Below, one piece after another: positions 54,078-63,152 of a stretch of DNA of 64,000 nt; positions within the stretch are counted from its first letter, which is position 1, and every line of letters starts with the position of its first letter. The notes beneath the pieces were generated by a model. The model was not told where the DNA came from and ran no database searches. It saw only the letters and a program-made list of their open reading frames with translations. The DNA lies in contig NZ_JAPMLT010000004.1 in the NCBI RefSeq assembly GCF_026410385.1, positions 1 through 64,000 on the forward strand, written 5' to 3'. This DNA is from Tumebacillus lacus (GTDB lineage: Bacteria > Bacillota > Bacilli > Tumebacillales > Tumebacillaceae). The translations under genes and the position numbers were made by a program.

Positions 54078-54731
54078 TTAGTTGTAGTAAGAGTCTTTGG
54101 AGTAGGTGATGATGCGCGGCGACTGCACTTGCTCGGTGATCAGACCGCCGTACTCCTGCCAGGTGTTGGTGTTGGAGCGAGTGCGGGTGCCGTATTCGTA
54201 GTAATCGACCGTTTGCGTGTAGTTTCTGACTTCGCGCACGGTGACGTTGTACAGGTCATACACGGTGCCCGAGTAGTAGTTGCGGGAGTTGTACGCAGAC
54301 GATGCATCCGGGCCATCGTAGACGGTGGAGGTGCCGTACGTTTTGGAGGTGGTGCCAGTGTAGGAGCCGGTCATCGAGAAGCCGATCGTGCCAAACAGCT
54401 TATCGTTGGCCGAGACGGACGCGCTGACCTTCACGGTGCGGGAGACGGTTTGCGATTCGGAGAGGGTGAGTTTTTGCCCTTTCGCGACGGAGATCAGATG
54501 AACTTGCTCCTCGACCGGGGTGTAGTCGTATTGCAACATCTGCTTGCTCACGAAGTTGTACGTGATCTCTTCGCAGGTGGTGACTTCTGCTTGGTAGGTG
54601 ACGTCGCCCGATTGCTCGACCGTGCAGTTGTACGAGGCGGAAGCGGCATTCGGGGTGAGGGCACCGGCAGCCGAGAGAGCGAATGCAAGGGCTACCGTGA
54701 TCAGGGCGCGCAGGTGAAATCGTTTTTTCAT
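54078..54731 (-). CDS. Secreted beta-rich protein, paralog 1
   Basis: A 217-residue protein with a signal peptide (RALITVALAFALSAAGALT, cleavage near ASA-SY). The mature part is almost all Ser/Thr/Tyr-rich strands: a Cys pair near the N-terminus, LISVAKGQKLTLSESQTVSR, SMTGSYTGTTSKTYGTSTVY, GPDASSAYNSRNYYSGTVYD, and IITYSKDSYYN at the end. The alternating amphipathic Ser/Thr pattern recalls aerolysin-type pore formers, but no family is recognised. It is the clear paralog of the neighbour at 54783. Confidence 0.75.
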   Translation of the reverse strand: MKKRFHLRALITVALAFALSAAGALTPNAASASYNCTVEQSGDVTYQAEVTTCEEITYNFVSKQMLQYDYTPVEEQVHLISVAKGQKLTLSESQTVSRTVKVSASVSANDKLFGTIGFSMTGSYTGTTSKTYGTSTVYDGPDASSAYNSRNYYSGTVYDLYNVTVREVRNYTQTVDYYEYGTRTRSNTNTWQEYGGLITEQVQSPRIITYSKDSYYN

Positions 54732-54782
54732 GGAGAGAGCCTCTCTTTCTGAGTGAAAGTGGTGTTTTTTGCGGTGCAGGTA

Positions 54783-55520
54783 TTAGTAGTAGAGCGAGTC
54801 GATGGAGTAGGTCACGATGATCGGTTTGTACGCTTTGTGCACGGTGTTGCCCAAGTCTTGATCGTAGTTGTAGTTGTAGGAATACGAGTACACGCCGTTG
54901 TTGTAGACGTCAACGTACTTGGTGTAATGGCCTTTTTTGTTGACCGTCACATCATACAGGTCGAAGATCGCGCCGCTGAAGAAACTGCGGGAGTTGTACG
55001 GGGAGGAGGAGTCCGGCCCGCTGTATTGCGTTGTCGTGTTGTATTTGCGGCTGACCGTACCGGTGTAGGTTGTGGTCAGTTTGAAGTTGATCACGTCGAG
55101 GATGCCGCTCTCCACGGTGGTCGAGACTTCGACCGTTTCGGAGACGGTGACTTCATTCGAGAGCGTCATCGTCTGTCCTTTTGCCACCGAGATCAGGAAG
55201 GTCTGGTTGGTCATCGGCTTGGCATCGTACTGGACGAGTTTGCTGCTGACGGCCGTGTACGTCGCGCCGTTGTAGCAGGACGTCGTTCGCATGTTCGGGT
55301 CGGTGATCGGGTCGGCCACACAGGATGCGGCGAGCGCATTGGACTGGGTGGTGACCGATGCGGTGGCCGATTCCGGTGCTTCGTAGCGGTCTACGATGAC
55401 AGGAGCGGTGGTTCCTTTGTCCCGTTTTTTGTCCAGTCCAGGCGCGGCTTGTGCCGGGCTGAGAGCCAGCGTGGCGGTCATCAGGACGGTGAGTGAAGTG
55501 GCGAGCATTGCTTTCTTCAT
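54783..55520 (-). CDS. Secreted beta-rich protein, paralog 2
   Basis: A 245-residue protein with a signal peptide (KAMLATSLTVLMTATLAL, cleavage after AQA). It shares with paralog 1 the Cys pair, LISVAKGQTMTLSNEVTVSE, YTGTVSRKYNTTTQYSGPDS, YNSRSFFSGAIFDLYDVTV, and IVTYSIDSLYY. AAGGAGG precedes the ATG. It lies 51 bp upstream of paralog 1 and is probably cotranscribed. Function unknown; a secreted beta-structured pair beside a nuclease-type effector suggests a role in competition. Confidence 0.75.
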   Translation of the reverse strand: MKKAMLATSLTVLMTATLALSPAQAAPGLDKKRDKGTTAPVIVDRYEAPESATASVTTQSNALAASCVADPITDPNMRTTSCYNGATYTAVSSKLVQYDAKPMTNQTFLISVAKGQTMTLSNEVTVSETVEVSTTVESGILDVINFKLTTTYTGTVSRKYNTTTQYSGPDSSSPYNSRSFFSGAIFDLYDVTVNKKGHYTKYVDVYNNGVYSYSYNYNYDQDLGNTVHKAYKPIIVTYSIDSLYY

Positions 55521-55867
55521 GCGTGAGCGAACCTCCTTGTACTTTCAACTAAATAAGAAGTTGAAGTGTAGTAATGGTAATGCTTAATGTGATTTTTCAT
55601 GTAAATCATGCCGCGTATATAATATAGCGTTTTTGGTTTGAAAATTCAATAGTTTTATAATAAAATATTAATATGCATAAAGCGAATATGTAGTTCGTGG
55701 CTAAATTAAATTTTATTCGTTCAAAAATCGCAGGCTGACAGGCACAAACTGAGAGTGAAACGGGAAGAAACAGTTTTACAATTTTTTCTATAATATTAAG
55801 CGATATGTAAAGTGCGCTTCGTGTGCGGCATCCTCGGAGAGAAGGGAAAGGGCAGTTTTTCCCGATA

Positions 55868-55896
55868 TTGACATCAAAACGCGGGTCTGATATATA
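55868..55896 (+). promoter_or_regulatory. Sigma-A promoter of htpG
   Basis: TTGACA (55868-55873), exactly 17 bp, then TATATA (55891-55896). The upstream gap 55521-55867 is very AT-rich and shows nothing else. Confidence 0.8.
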
Positions 55897-55903
55897 AAAA
55901 ATA

Positions 55904-55930
55904 CTGGCACTCGTTGTGTTCGAGTGCTAA
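55904..55930 (+). promoter_or_regulatory. CIRCE element (HrcA operator)
   Basis: CTGGCACTC-N9-GAGTGCTAA. The consensus is TTAGCACTC-N9-GAGTGCTAA, so the right arm is perfect and the left differs at two outer positions. It sits at the transcription start, 29 bp before htpG. Confidence 0.85.
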
Positions 55931-55958
55931 TAATCGGGAACGCAAGGAGCGAACAGGC

Positions 55959-57788
55959 ATGGAAAAAAAGCAGTTTCAAGCGGAGTCGAAACGACTTCTT
56001 GACATGATGATCCACTCCATCTACACGCAAAAAGAGATCTTTCTCCGGGAGTTGATCTCGAACGCCAGCGATGCGATTGACAAGATCTATTACAAGGCGC
56101 TGACCGACTCCGCGCTGGAGTTTGATTCGACCAACTACTGGATCAAGGTGGCGGCCGACAAAGAGCGGCGCACGCTGACCATCGTGGATACGGGCATCGG
56201 CATGACGGAGGAGGACCTGGAGAATCACCTCGGCGTGATCGCCAAGAGCGGTTCGTTGGCGTTTAAGAAGGAACACGAGGCGAAGGAAGGGCATGATCTG
56301 ATCGGGCAGTTTGGCGTCGGGTTTTATTCCGCCTTTATGGTGGCAGACCGGGTGACGGTGATCTCACGGGCGCTCGGCAGCGAGCAGGCGTACAAGTGGG
56401 AATCGACCGGAGCGGACGGGTACACGATCGAGCCGTGGGAGAAGGCGGACGTCGGCACGGAGATCACGTTACAGATCAAGGAAAATACGGAAGACGAGAG
56501 CTATGACGAGTATTTGGACGCGTATCGCTTGAAGGCGATCATCAAAAAGTACTCCGATTTCATCCGTTATCCGATCCGTATGGACGTGGCCGGTGAGGAA
56601 CAGACGATCAACTCGATGGTGCCGATCTGGCGCAAAAACAAGAACGAGTTGACGGCTGAAGACTATGAGAAGTTTTATGCGGAGAAGCATTATCGCTTTG
56701 ACAAGCCGCTGAAACACATTCATATCAACGTCGAAGGGGCGGTCACGTATCAGTCGATCCTGTATATCCCGGAGACGATTCCGTTCGACTACTACACGAA
56801 GGAATTTGAAAAAGGGCTGGAGCTGTATGCGAACGGCGTTTTGATCATGAACCGGTGCGCCGATCTGTTGCCGGATCACTTCTCGTTTGTGAAAGGGATG
56901 GTCGATTCGGACAGCCTGTCGTTGAACATTTCCCGGGAGATGTTGCAGCATGACCGGCAGTTGAAGTTGATCGCCAAAAACATCGCGAGCAAGATCAAGA
57001 GCCAGTTGTTGAGTTTGTTGAAGGACGAGCGGGAGCAGTATGAGAAGTTCTACGAATCGTTCGGGCGACAGTTGAAATACGGGCTGTACAGCGACTTCGG
57101 CACGCATAAAGAGGCGTTGCAGGATCTGGTGATGTTCCACTCGTCCAAGGAGAAGAAATGGGTCACGCTGGATGAGTATGTGTCGAGAATGCCGGAGGAG
57201 CAGAAATACATCTACTATGCGACTGGCGATTCGATCGAGCGCATCGAAAAGCTGCCGCAGACGGAGTTGGTGACCGACAAGGGGTATGAACTGCTCTATT
57301 TCACCGACGACATCGACGAGTTTGCGATCAAGATGCTGATGACGTACAAGGACAAGGAGTTTAAAAACGTGTCCAGCGGCGATCTGGGCATCGAGGCGGA
57401 CGAAACAGAATCGGAAGCGGAGCAACAGGAACACCAAGAGCTGTTTGCGCACATGAAAGGGCAACTGGCCGGAAAAGTGAGCAACGTGCGGGCGTCGAAG
57501 CGGTTGAAGACGCACCCGGTCTGCCTGTCGACGGAGGGCGACGTGACCATCGAGATGGAGAAGGTCCTGAACGCGATGCCGAACGGCCAAGGGGTGAAAG
57601 CGAACAAGGTACTGGAGATCAACACGCAGCATGAGGTGTTCCAATCGTTGAAAGCGGCGATGGAGCAGGATCAGGAGAAACTCAATCTGTATACGGAACT
57701 GCTGTACCATCAAGCACTGCTGATCGAAGGCCTGCCGATTGAAGACCCGGTTGAGTTCACGAATAAAATGTGCAAGATTATGGTGTGA
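55959..57788 (+). CDS. htpG: Molecular chaperone HtpG (Hsp90 family)
   Basis: A 609-residue Hsp90: [20 protein letters not shown], ATPase motifs [38 protein letters not shown], and middle-domain [22 protein letters not shown]. The C-terminal dimerisation domain is present and length is normal. It is an ATP-dependent stress chaperone. ATG 55959 follows GCAAGGAGCG; the CIRCE and sigma-A promoter just upstream indicate HrcA control. Confidence 0.97.
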   Translation: MEKKQFQAESKRLLDMMIHSIYTQKEIFLRELISNASDAIDKIYYKALTDSALEFDSTNYWIKVAADKERRTLTIVDTGIGMTEEDLENHLGVIAKSGSLAFKKEHEAKEGHDLIGQFGVGFYSAFMVADRVTVISRALGSEQAYKWESTGADGYTIEPWEKADVGTEITLQIKENTEDESYDEYLDAYRLKAIIKKYSDFIRYPIRMDVAGEEQTINSMVPIWRKNKNELTAEDYEKFYAEKHYRFDKPLKHIHINVEGAVTYQSILYIPETIPFDYYTKEFEKGLELYANGVLIMNRCADLLPDHFSFVKGMVDSDSLSLNISREMLQHDRQLKLIAKNIASKIKSQLLSLLKDEREQYEKFYESFGRQLKYGLYSDFGTHKEALQDLVMFHSSKEKKWVTLDEYVSRMPEEQKYIYYATGDSIERIEKLPQTELVTDKGYELLYFTDDIDEFAIKMLMTYKDKEFKNVSSGDLGIEADETESEAEQQEHQELFAHMKGQLAGKVSNVRASKRLKTHPVCLSTEGDVTIEMEKVLNAMPNGQGVKANKVLEINTQHEVFQSLKAAMEQDQEKLNLYTELLYHQALLIEGLPIEDPVEFTNKMCKIMV

Positions 57789-57803
57789 TGCAAGAAGTTA
57801 AGC

Positions 57804-57906
57804 CTGTTCACGGCAGGTGAACGGACTGTGATCCGCAACATCATGAAATGATACGGGAGAGAGAGGATGACCTGTTCACGGTATGTGAACGGGTCATTTT
57901 TTTGAA
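57804..57906 (+). terminator. Twin hairpins behind htpG, the second a terminator
   Basis: CTGTTCACggcagGTGAACGG (57805-57825) and TGACCTGTTCACggtatGTGAACGGGTCA (57868-57896, then T7) share the same GTTCAC/GTGAAC stem. The second is the actual terminator; the first lacks a T run. Confidence 0.8.
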
Positions 57907-57997
57907 TAAGAATAGCTCAAAGATTCTGATTGTGTTAACGAGCAGTGCCCAGTAAGATGGAAACAGGAACCCGTTTTCGGGAAGAGGAGGAATCCGG

Positions 57998-58609
57998 TTG
58001 AAGATCTACTACCGTGAGTTTTTCGGGCAGTTTGATATTGTGGTGATGAGTGTGTTGGCCTTTGTCGCGCTGGCGGTTGCGGGGCCAGCGTGGGCGCAGG
58101 GGGCGGCGTGGTTGTGGTTGCTCGCGGGTGCGGTTCTGTATCTGATGAGCGAGTATTTTACGCATCGCTTTTTCTTTCATATGAAGCCGCCGAAAAACGC
58201 GTTTCTGCTCAAGATGGTGAAGCGCCTGCATTATGACCATCATGTGGTGCCGAACGACCTGCATCTGCTGTTCCTGCCGGTGTGGTACAGTCTGCCGCAG
58301 ATGATCGCGGCGGCACTCGTCAGCTACTGGCTGGCAGGCACGGTGCCGCTGGCTGCTGCGTTTTTTGCGGGCAATCTGTTGACGCTGCTGGTCTATGAGT
58401 GGACGCACTATGTGGCGCACCGCCCGATCACGCCGTGGACGCGGTTTGGCAAGTGGATGAAGAAGATCCACCTCTGGCATCACTACAAGAGCGAGCACTA
58501 CTGGTTCGGCGTGACCAATCCGCTGCTCGATGTTCTGCTCGGCACGTTCCCGCCGGAAAAGTCGGTGGAGCGCAGCGAGACAGCACGAAATCTGGAGGCG
58601 CAGGGCTGA
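57998..58609 (+). CDS. Fatty acid hydroxylase/sterol desaturase family membrane protein
   Basis: A 203-residue membrane protein with about four helices and a His cluster typical of the di-iron superfamily: HRFFFH, HYDHHVVPND, YEWTHYVAHR, HLWHHYKSEHYWFGVTNPL. The reaction is oxidation of a lipid-like substrate, not further defined. TTG 57998 follows GAGGAGGA. It is monocistronic. Confidence 0.87.
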   Translation: MKIYYREFFGQFDIVVMSVLAFVALAVAGPAWAQGAAWLWLLAGAVLYLMSEYFTHRFFFHMKPPKNAFLLKMVKRLHYDHHVVPNDLHLLFLPVWYSLPQMIAAALVSYWLAGTVPLAAAFFAGNLLTLLVYEWTHYVAHRPITPWTRFGKWMKKIHLWHHYKSEHYWFGVTNPLLDVLLGTFPPEKSVERSETARNLEAQG

Positions 58610-58662
58610 TCTGTTCGATAAGCGTGAATAATTTTCAATCGATACAAGTAAAAAATTCGATC

Positions 58663-58695
58663 AACTCCTCTCGATGTTCGGTGAGGAGTTTTCTT
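58663..58695 (+). terminator. Intrinsic terminator
   Basis: AACTCCTC pairs with GAGGAGTT, then TTCTTATTTT. Confidence 0.75.
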
Positions 58696-58767
58696 ATTTT
58701 ATCACGCAATAGGTAAGTGGATTCGGGAGAAGAATTACAGGGGATTGAAGAAAATATATTAAAAGTA

Positions 58768-58796
58768 TTGTCTATTATCAGAATAAATGATAAGAT
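58768..58796 (+). promoter_or_regulatory. Promoter with palindrome in the spacer, upstream of the short ORF
   Basis: TTGTCT (58768-58773), 17 bp, TAAGAT (58791-58796), with TTATCA-N7-TGATAA (58775-58793) lying between and over the -10, a possible operator. Confidence 0.45.
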
Positions 58797-58826
58797 AAGG
58801 GCATATATTGTTGGAGGTGAAAACAA

Positions 58827-58862
58827 ATGACCTTGGACGCAGCATCCCCGGTAGCTTTCTAA
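58827..58862 (+). CDS. 11-codon ORF (MTLDAASPVAF), leader or signalling peptide candidate
   Basis: The ATG has an excellent ribosome site (GGAGGTG, 7-base spacer), better than many full genes here, yet only 11 codons follow before TAA. It lies between a promoter candidate and a long hairpin, 92 bp ahead of the BtrH-like gene. It could be a leader peptide, a small signalling peptide, or chance. Confidence 0.5.
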   Translation: MTLDAASPVAF

Positions 58863-58876
58863 TTTTTATTTATTAA

Positions 58877-58924
58877 GAAACGGCTTCTTATCTGCAGGTA
58901 TTGCTGTAGGTAAGAAGCCGTTTC
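58877..58924 (+). promoter_or_regulatory. Long hairpin between the short ORF and the BtrH-like gene
   Basis: GAAACGGCTTCTTA (58877-58890) pairs perfectly with TAAGAAGCCGTTTC (58911-58924), and CTGCA/TGTAG extends it inward. No T run follows, so it is not a normal terminator on this strand. Confidence 0.65.
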
Positions 58925-58953
58925 ACTATCTGGATCAGTATGGAGGGTCTGAG

Positions 58954-60021
58954 ATGCACTTGCGAATGGATTCGACGGCGGAAAACTGCATGGTGAAAAC
59001 GCTCGACGCAGTTTTCTCTTACTATAAAGAAGCGCAGATCCCGGAGCATGCGCTGGTCGCAGCCGGAGACGGGCTGCTGTTGGCCTACGGGGAAAACCGC
59101 AAGGAGGACGGCAAAGGTGCGCGGCCGCATCTGGCCGGATTTGCGGGGGAAGGGTTTTTGCAGCGGGCGAGCGCGCGACTCGGGCTTGATCTGGAGGTCG
59201 CAGCGGCGCCGGTCGACGCAGCCGAGGCAAAGTCCCGTATCTTGGAGTGGCTCGGCAAAGGGGAACTGTGCGCGCTGGTGCTCGATGAGGAAGAGATGAC
59301 GGCGTCGGTGCGCGAGGAGTTGACCAGAAGCCGCGCCAAAGTCGATCTCGCGTCCAATTTTCACATCGTCATCCCGGTCGCCTTCGATCCGGCGACCGAC
59401 CAGGTCGAGCTGTGGATGGCGGGCGTACCGGACACGGTGCGTTTCCCTGTGTCCTTGACCGATCTGGCCTCGACTTGGTGTCACACGGCCCGACTGTTCC
59501 CGGAGGCGACCGTCGTGTGGTGGGGAGCGCAGCCGGGGGAGATCGACCGCGCCGGGCTCTGTCGCCGTGCGCTCGATACGGTCGCCGACGGACTGCTCGG
59601 TCAGGGGGATCTGACGGCGAGATGCTTTACGTGGCTGCACCCGCAGTCGTTTGGCGTGCAGGCGTTGCTCGACATGGCGGACGAGCTGCCCCGGTGGCCG
59701 GAGCGCGTCCAGCCGTATGAGCGATGCAAACAGCTCTTCCTCGACATGCTGACGATCAAAGCGGATGCCGGGTATGTGTTTGACCAACTCGCGCATCTGC
59801 TCGACGAGGCGGCTCTCGTGCTGGAGGTGCCGGTGTATGCAGAGCTTGCGGTGCAGGCGCGCGAGATCAAGCAGGAGTGGGAGATCCTCTCCAATCTGTT
59901 CTTCAAAGCGGGCTTTTCCAAAGCGGCGCCTGCGGAACTGTTGACGCGCATGGCTGACCGACTGCGCAAGATCGCGGGGGCTGTGGCAGGGATCGCGCAG
60001 GGGATTCGAACGGCAGCATAA
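58954..60021 (+). CDS. BtrH-like protein (BtrH_N/DUF4872 type)
   Basis: A 355-residue cytoplasmic protein. The start resembles BtrH N-terminal domains: DSTAENCMVKTLDAVFSYYK, AAGDGLLLAYG, with Cys12 at the position of the family catalytic Cys and FHIVIPVAF further on. The C-terminal half is helical (AALVLEVPVYAELAVQAREI, FSKAAPAELLTRMADRLRKI), like DUF4872. BtrH transfers an acyl group in butirosin synthesis; relatives are mostly uncharacterised. GGAGG lies 8 bases before the ATG. No biosynthetic neighbours are visible. Confidence 0.68.
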   Translation: MHLRMDSTAENCMVKTLDAVFSYYKEAQIPEHALVAAGDGLLLAYGENRKEDGKGARPHLAGFAGEGFLQRASARLGLDLEVAAAPVDAAEAKSRILEWLGKGELCALVLDEEEMTASVREELTRSRAKVDLASNFHIVIPVAFDPATDQVELWMAGVPDTVRFPVSLTDLASTWCHTARLFPEATVVWWGAQPGEIDRAGLCRRALDTVADGLLGQGDLTARCFTWLHPQSFGVQALLDMADELPRWPERVQPYERCKQLFLDMLTIKADAGYVFDQLAHLLDEAALVLEVPVYAELAVQAREIKQEWEILSNLFFKAGFSKAAPAELLTRMADRLRKIAGAVAGIAQGIRTAA

Positions 60022-60023
60022 AA

Positions 60024-60057
60024 AGATCCCTCTTGTCAGCAGGAGGGATCTCATTCA
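60024..60057. terminator. Bidirectional terminator
   Basis: GATCCCTC pairs with GAGGGATC; a T run follows on the minus strand, behind rsgA. Confidence 0.8.
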
Positions 60058-60071
60058 TATCGTCTGAGAGG

Positions 60072-61127
60072 CTACGGGCGGTTGCGCTGGGAGAGATGGA
60101 TTTTCTTCCACTTCTCTTTTTCGGCCAGTTGCAGTTGCTTGTTGTCTTTGCGCTCCATGTAGGCGATCTCTTTTTGCAGCTTTTTGTAGCTGTTGTAACG
60201 CTCGCTGTCCAGCGTGCCGTCGTTCAGCGACTGGATGACCATGCAGCCCGGCTCGTTGCGATGCTGGCAGTCGCGGTAGTAGCAATCGGCCGCCAGCGCG
60301 TCGATGTCTTGGAAGCTGTCGTTCAGCCCTTCTTCCGCGTCCCACATGTGCAGCTCTCTCATCCCCGGCGTGTCGATCAACAGCCCGCCTTCAGGCAGCA
60401 GGATCAGTTCGCGGTGCGTGGTGGTGTGGCGGCCGCGGCCGTCCACTTCGCGGATCGCGCTGACGTGCTGGATGTCGTTACCGTAGAGGCGGTTGATCAG
60501 CGTCGACTTGCCGACGCCGGAGGAGCCGAGCAAGGCGACCGTCTGACCTTGGGACAGATAGCGGCTCAACTCGCCTAGGCCTTCGTTTTGCAACGAGGAG
60601 GTCACGTGGATCGGCACGCCGTACGCCACGCCTTCGACTTCAGCGACTTTGGCGGCGACGTTGTCGCACAGGTCCGCTTTGCTCAAGATGACGACCGGGG
60701 TCGCGCCGCTTTCCCAAGCCAACACCAGATAGCGTTCCATCCGGCGCAGGTTGAAGTCTTGGTTCAGCGCCATCACGAGGAAGATCGTGTTGACGTTGGT
60801 GGCGACGATCTGCTCTTCTGTCGCGCCGCCCGCCGCTTTGCGGGAAAACTTGCTCTGACGGGGCAGCACCGCATGGATGGTCGCCCGCTTCTCTTCTTCG
60901 CGCACGGAGACGACCACCCAATCGCCGACAGCCGGGAAGTCGGCGCGGCCGACCGCTTGGTGACGCATTTTGCCGGATACTTCACCGAGCACATCGCCGG
61001 ATTCGGTATAGATGGTATAAATATGTTTGTGTTCCAACGCGATGCGGCCGACGGCATATCCGTCCTTGGCAAACGGTTCGAAATGGGACTGATACGATGA
61101 GTTCCAACCAAGGCTTTCTAAATTCAA
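60072..61127 (-). CDS. rsgA: Ribosome small-subunit-dependent GTPase RsgA
   Basis: A 351-residue circularly permuted GTPase: OB-fold N-terminus (VGDWVVVSVREEEKRATIHA), G4 SKAD, G1 GSSGVGKSTLINRL, switch HTTTHREL, G3 DTPGMREL, and the zinc knuckle CYYRDCQHRNEPGC. It matures the 30S subunit and is inhibited by (p)ppGpp. TTG 61127 follows AGGAGG. A basic C-terminal tail is present. The 225-bp gap upstream holds nothing recognised. Confidence 0.95.
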   Translation of the reverse strand: MNLESLGWNSSYQSHFEPFAKDGYAVGRIALEHKHIYTIYTESGDVLGEVSGKMRHQAVGRADFPAVGDWVVVSVREEEKRATIHAVLPRQSKFSRKAAGGATEEQIVATNVNTIFLVMALNQDFNLRRMERYLVLAWESGATPVVILSKADLCDNVAAKVAEVEGVAYGVPIHVTSSLQNEGLGELSRYLSQGQTVALLGSSGVGKSTLINRLYGNDIQHVSAIREVDGRGRHTTTHRELILLPEGGLLIDTPGMRELHMWDAEEGLNDSFQDIDALAADCYYRDCQHRNEPGCMVIQSLNDGTLDSERYNSYKKLQKEIAYMERKDNKQLQLAEKEKWKKIHLSQRNRP

Positions 61128-61352
61128 GGGAAGTCCTCCTAGATGTCGTGATAGTGCTACTATTTCGATAACGGCAACAGAAGTTCCTGCGACTGTGAAA
61201 CAAGTGGGTTAATGAATACATTTCAGTATAAGTTACCTTGTATAATGTTGGCAGGTTGATGTAATTTGCAAAGTCTTGTAGAATAATATTCGAGATCCAT
61301 TAAGAGAACTGGGGTTACATCGTTCGTTTTATTATTTACGGAGGTGCGCGGA

Positions 61353-62342
61353 TTGACAGCCATTGATGTTCGCAATTTGACAAAACACTACAAAGTACCG
61401 ATCAAACAACCAGGGTTGCTGGCATCAGTGAAATCCTTGTTCTCCCAGGAATATGAAGAAAAGCACGCGGTCGAGCAGATGAGCTTCCAGATCGAAGCGG
61501 GCGAGATCGTCGGCCTGCTCGGTTCGAACGGCGCCGGCAAGACGACGATGATGAAGATGCTGTCCGGCATTCTGCACCCGACGAGCGGCACTTGCTCCGT
61601 GCTTGGCTACACCCCTTGGGAAAGGAAGCAGGAGTTCCAAAAGAGCATCGCGATGATCATGGGCCAGAAAAACTCGCTCTGGTGGGATCTGCCTGCTGCC
61701 GACTCGTTCCTCTTGAATAAAGAGATCTACGACATACCGGACAAGGACTATCACGAGACCCTGAACCACATGGTGGAGATCCTGGATGTGAAACGCTTGC
61801 TGACCACGCCGGTGCGCAACCTGTCGCTCGGTGAACGGATGAAGATGGAGATCATCGCCGGATTTTTGCATCAGCCGAAAGTCGTCTTTTTGGACGAGCC
61901 GACCATCGGTTTGGACCTGACCTCGCAGTATGCGATCCGCGATTTTATCCGCACGATGAACAGCCAGCGCAAAGTCACGATCATCCTGACCAGCCACTAC
62001 ATGGCCGACATCCAAGAGCTGTGCAAGCGCGTGATCATCGTCAACAAAGGAACCAAGCTGTACGACGGTCAGCTGAGCCACGTGGCGGAAGACTTCTCCG
62101 ACGTGAAACTGATCTCCATCGATCTGGAGCGCGACGTCGAGGACGCGGTGCTGGCCAGCATCGGCGAAGTGGTCGGACGGGATGTGTTGAAGGTGACGCT
62201 GCAAGTGCCCCGCAACGAGATCCCGCAGGCGATCGCCAAACTGGGCTCCCTGCCGGTGGTTGACGTCAACATCTCGGAGATCCCGATCGATCGCGTGATC
62301 GAGCGGACGTTGGCGGAAGGAAAGGTGCGGGTGAACCAATGA
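61353..62342 (+). CDS. ABC-2 type exporter ATP-binding protein (COG4586-like)
   Basis: A 329-residue ATPase: Walker A GSNGAGKTT, Q-loop IMGQKNSLWWD, signature LSLGERMKMEI, Walker B VVFLDEPTIGLD, H-loop LTSHYM, and a C-terminal extension of about 90 residues. The QKNSLWWDLP motif marks the COG4586 group, which pairs with two membrane proteins as here. Export substrate unknown. TTG 61353 has GGAGGTG 6 bases upstream. It overlaps the next gene by ATGA. Confidence 0.92.
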   Translation: MTAIDVRNLTKHYKVPIKQPGLLASVKSLFSQEYEEKHAVEQMSFQIEAGEIVGLLGSNGAGKTTMMKMLSGILHPTSGTCSVLGYTPWERKQEFQKSIAMIMGQKNSLWWDLPAADSFLLNKEIYDIPDKDYHETLNHMVEILDVKRLLTTPVRNLSLGERMKMEIIAGFLHQPKVVFLDEPTIGLDLTSQYAIRDFIRTMNSQRKVTIILTSHYMADIQELCKRVIIVNKGTKLYDGQLSHVAEDFSDVKLISIDLERDVEDAVLASIGEVVGRDVLKVTLQVPRNEIPQAIAKLGSLPVVDVNISEIPIDRVIERTLAEGKVRVNQ

Positions 62343-63148
62343 TGGGCGTAAGCACGATCCGCCGGATCTTCACGACCGAACTGCAGCAGCAAGCCGTTCG
62401 AAAAGTCGACGTCATCATCGGATTCTTCTTCCTCTGGGTGCCGATCTTGCTGCACATCTTCCTCTGGCAGGCCGTGTACGACATCAACGGCAACGCGGGC
62501 AGCCAACTCGGTTACACCTTGCCGCAGATGATCACTTACTTCGTGCTCACGTTGATGTGTCAGCGGTTGGTCGGGGTGCAGATTCATCGTTTGCTGAATC
62601 ATCAGATCATTCAAGGAGATCTGAATCGTTTTATGGTACAGCCGTTGAGCCATCTCGGCTTCCACTACACCCGAAATGCAGCGGAGAAATTTTCGCAGTT
62701 TACCTACCTGCTCGTGCCGGCCGCCGTGCTGCTGCTGGTGTTCCGGGAGAACATCGTCACGCCGACGGTGGTCAACGCGGCGCTCTTCGCCCTTGCGTTG
62801 CTCCTGTCGATTGCGCTGAACTTCCTCATCTACTACGCGCTCGGACTGCTGGGCTTTTGGTTTGGGCGTGCCAATCAGATCATGATGTTTGCCACCGCCT
62901 TGATCTCGCTGATCGACGGCAGCCGGTTTCCGCTCAGTTTGCTTCCGACTGTGATTCAAGAAGTCTCTTGGTATCTGCCGTTCCAATACATCTTCTACTT
63001 CCCGATCCGGATCTTCATCGGAGCGGAAACGCCGGAGACGATTCGGAACGGTCTCTTGATCGAAACGGTATGGATCGTGATCTTTTACGTGCTGGTCCGC
63101 ATCTTCTGGTCGCGAGGCCTGAAGCGGTTCGGGGCTTTTGGAGGCTGA
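62339..63148 (+). CDS. ABC-2 type exporter permease 1 (COG4587-like)
   Basis: A 269-residue membrane protein with six helices, starting TIRRIFTTELQQQAVRKVDV. PQMITYFVLTLMCQRLVGVQ and LPFQYIFYFPIRIFIG are family-like. It forms the membrane half with the next gene. It is coupled to the ATPase by overlap. Confidence 0.88.
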   Translation: MMGVSTIRRIFTTELQQQAVRKVDVIIGFFFLWVPILLHIFLWQAVYDINGNAGSQLGYTLPQMITYFVLTLMCQRLVGVQIHRLLNHQIIQGDLNRFMVQPLSHLGFHYTRNAAEKFSQFTYLLVPAAVLLLVFRENIVTPTVVNAALFALALLLSIALNFLIYYALGLLGFWFGRANQIMMFATALISLIDGSRFPLSLLPTVIQEVSWYLPFQYIFYFPIRIFIGAETPETIRNGLLIETVWIVIFYVLVRIFWSRGLKRFGAFGG

Positions 63149-63152
63149 TGAG

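Noticed and set aside
58635-58826. A 63-codon minus-strand frame.
   Set aside because: It runs through the terminator and promoter region, lacks a ribosome site and is explained by AT-rich DNA.
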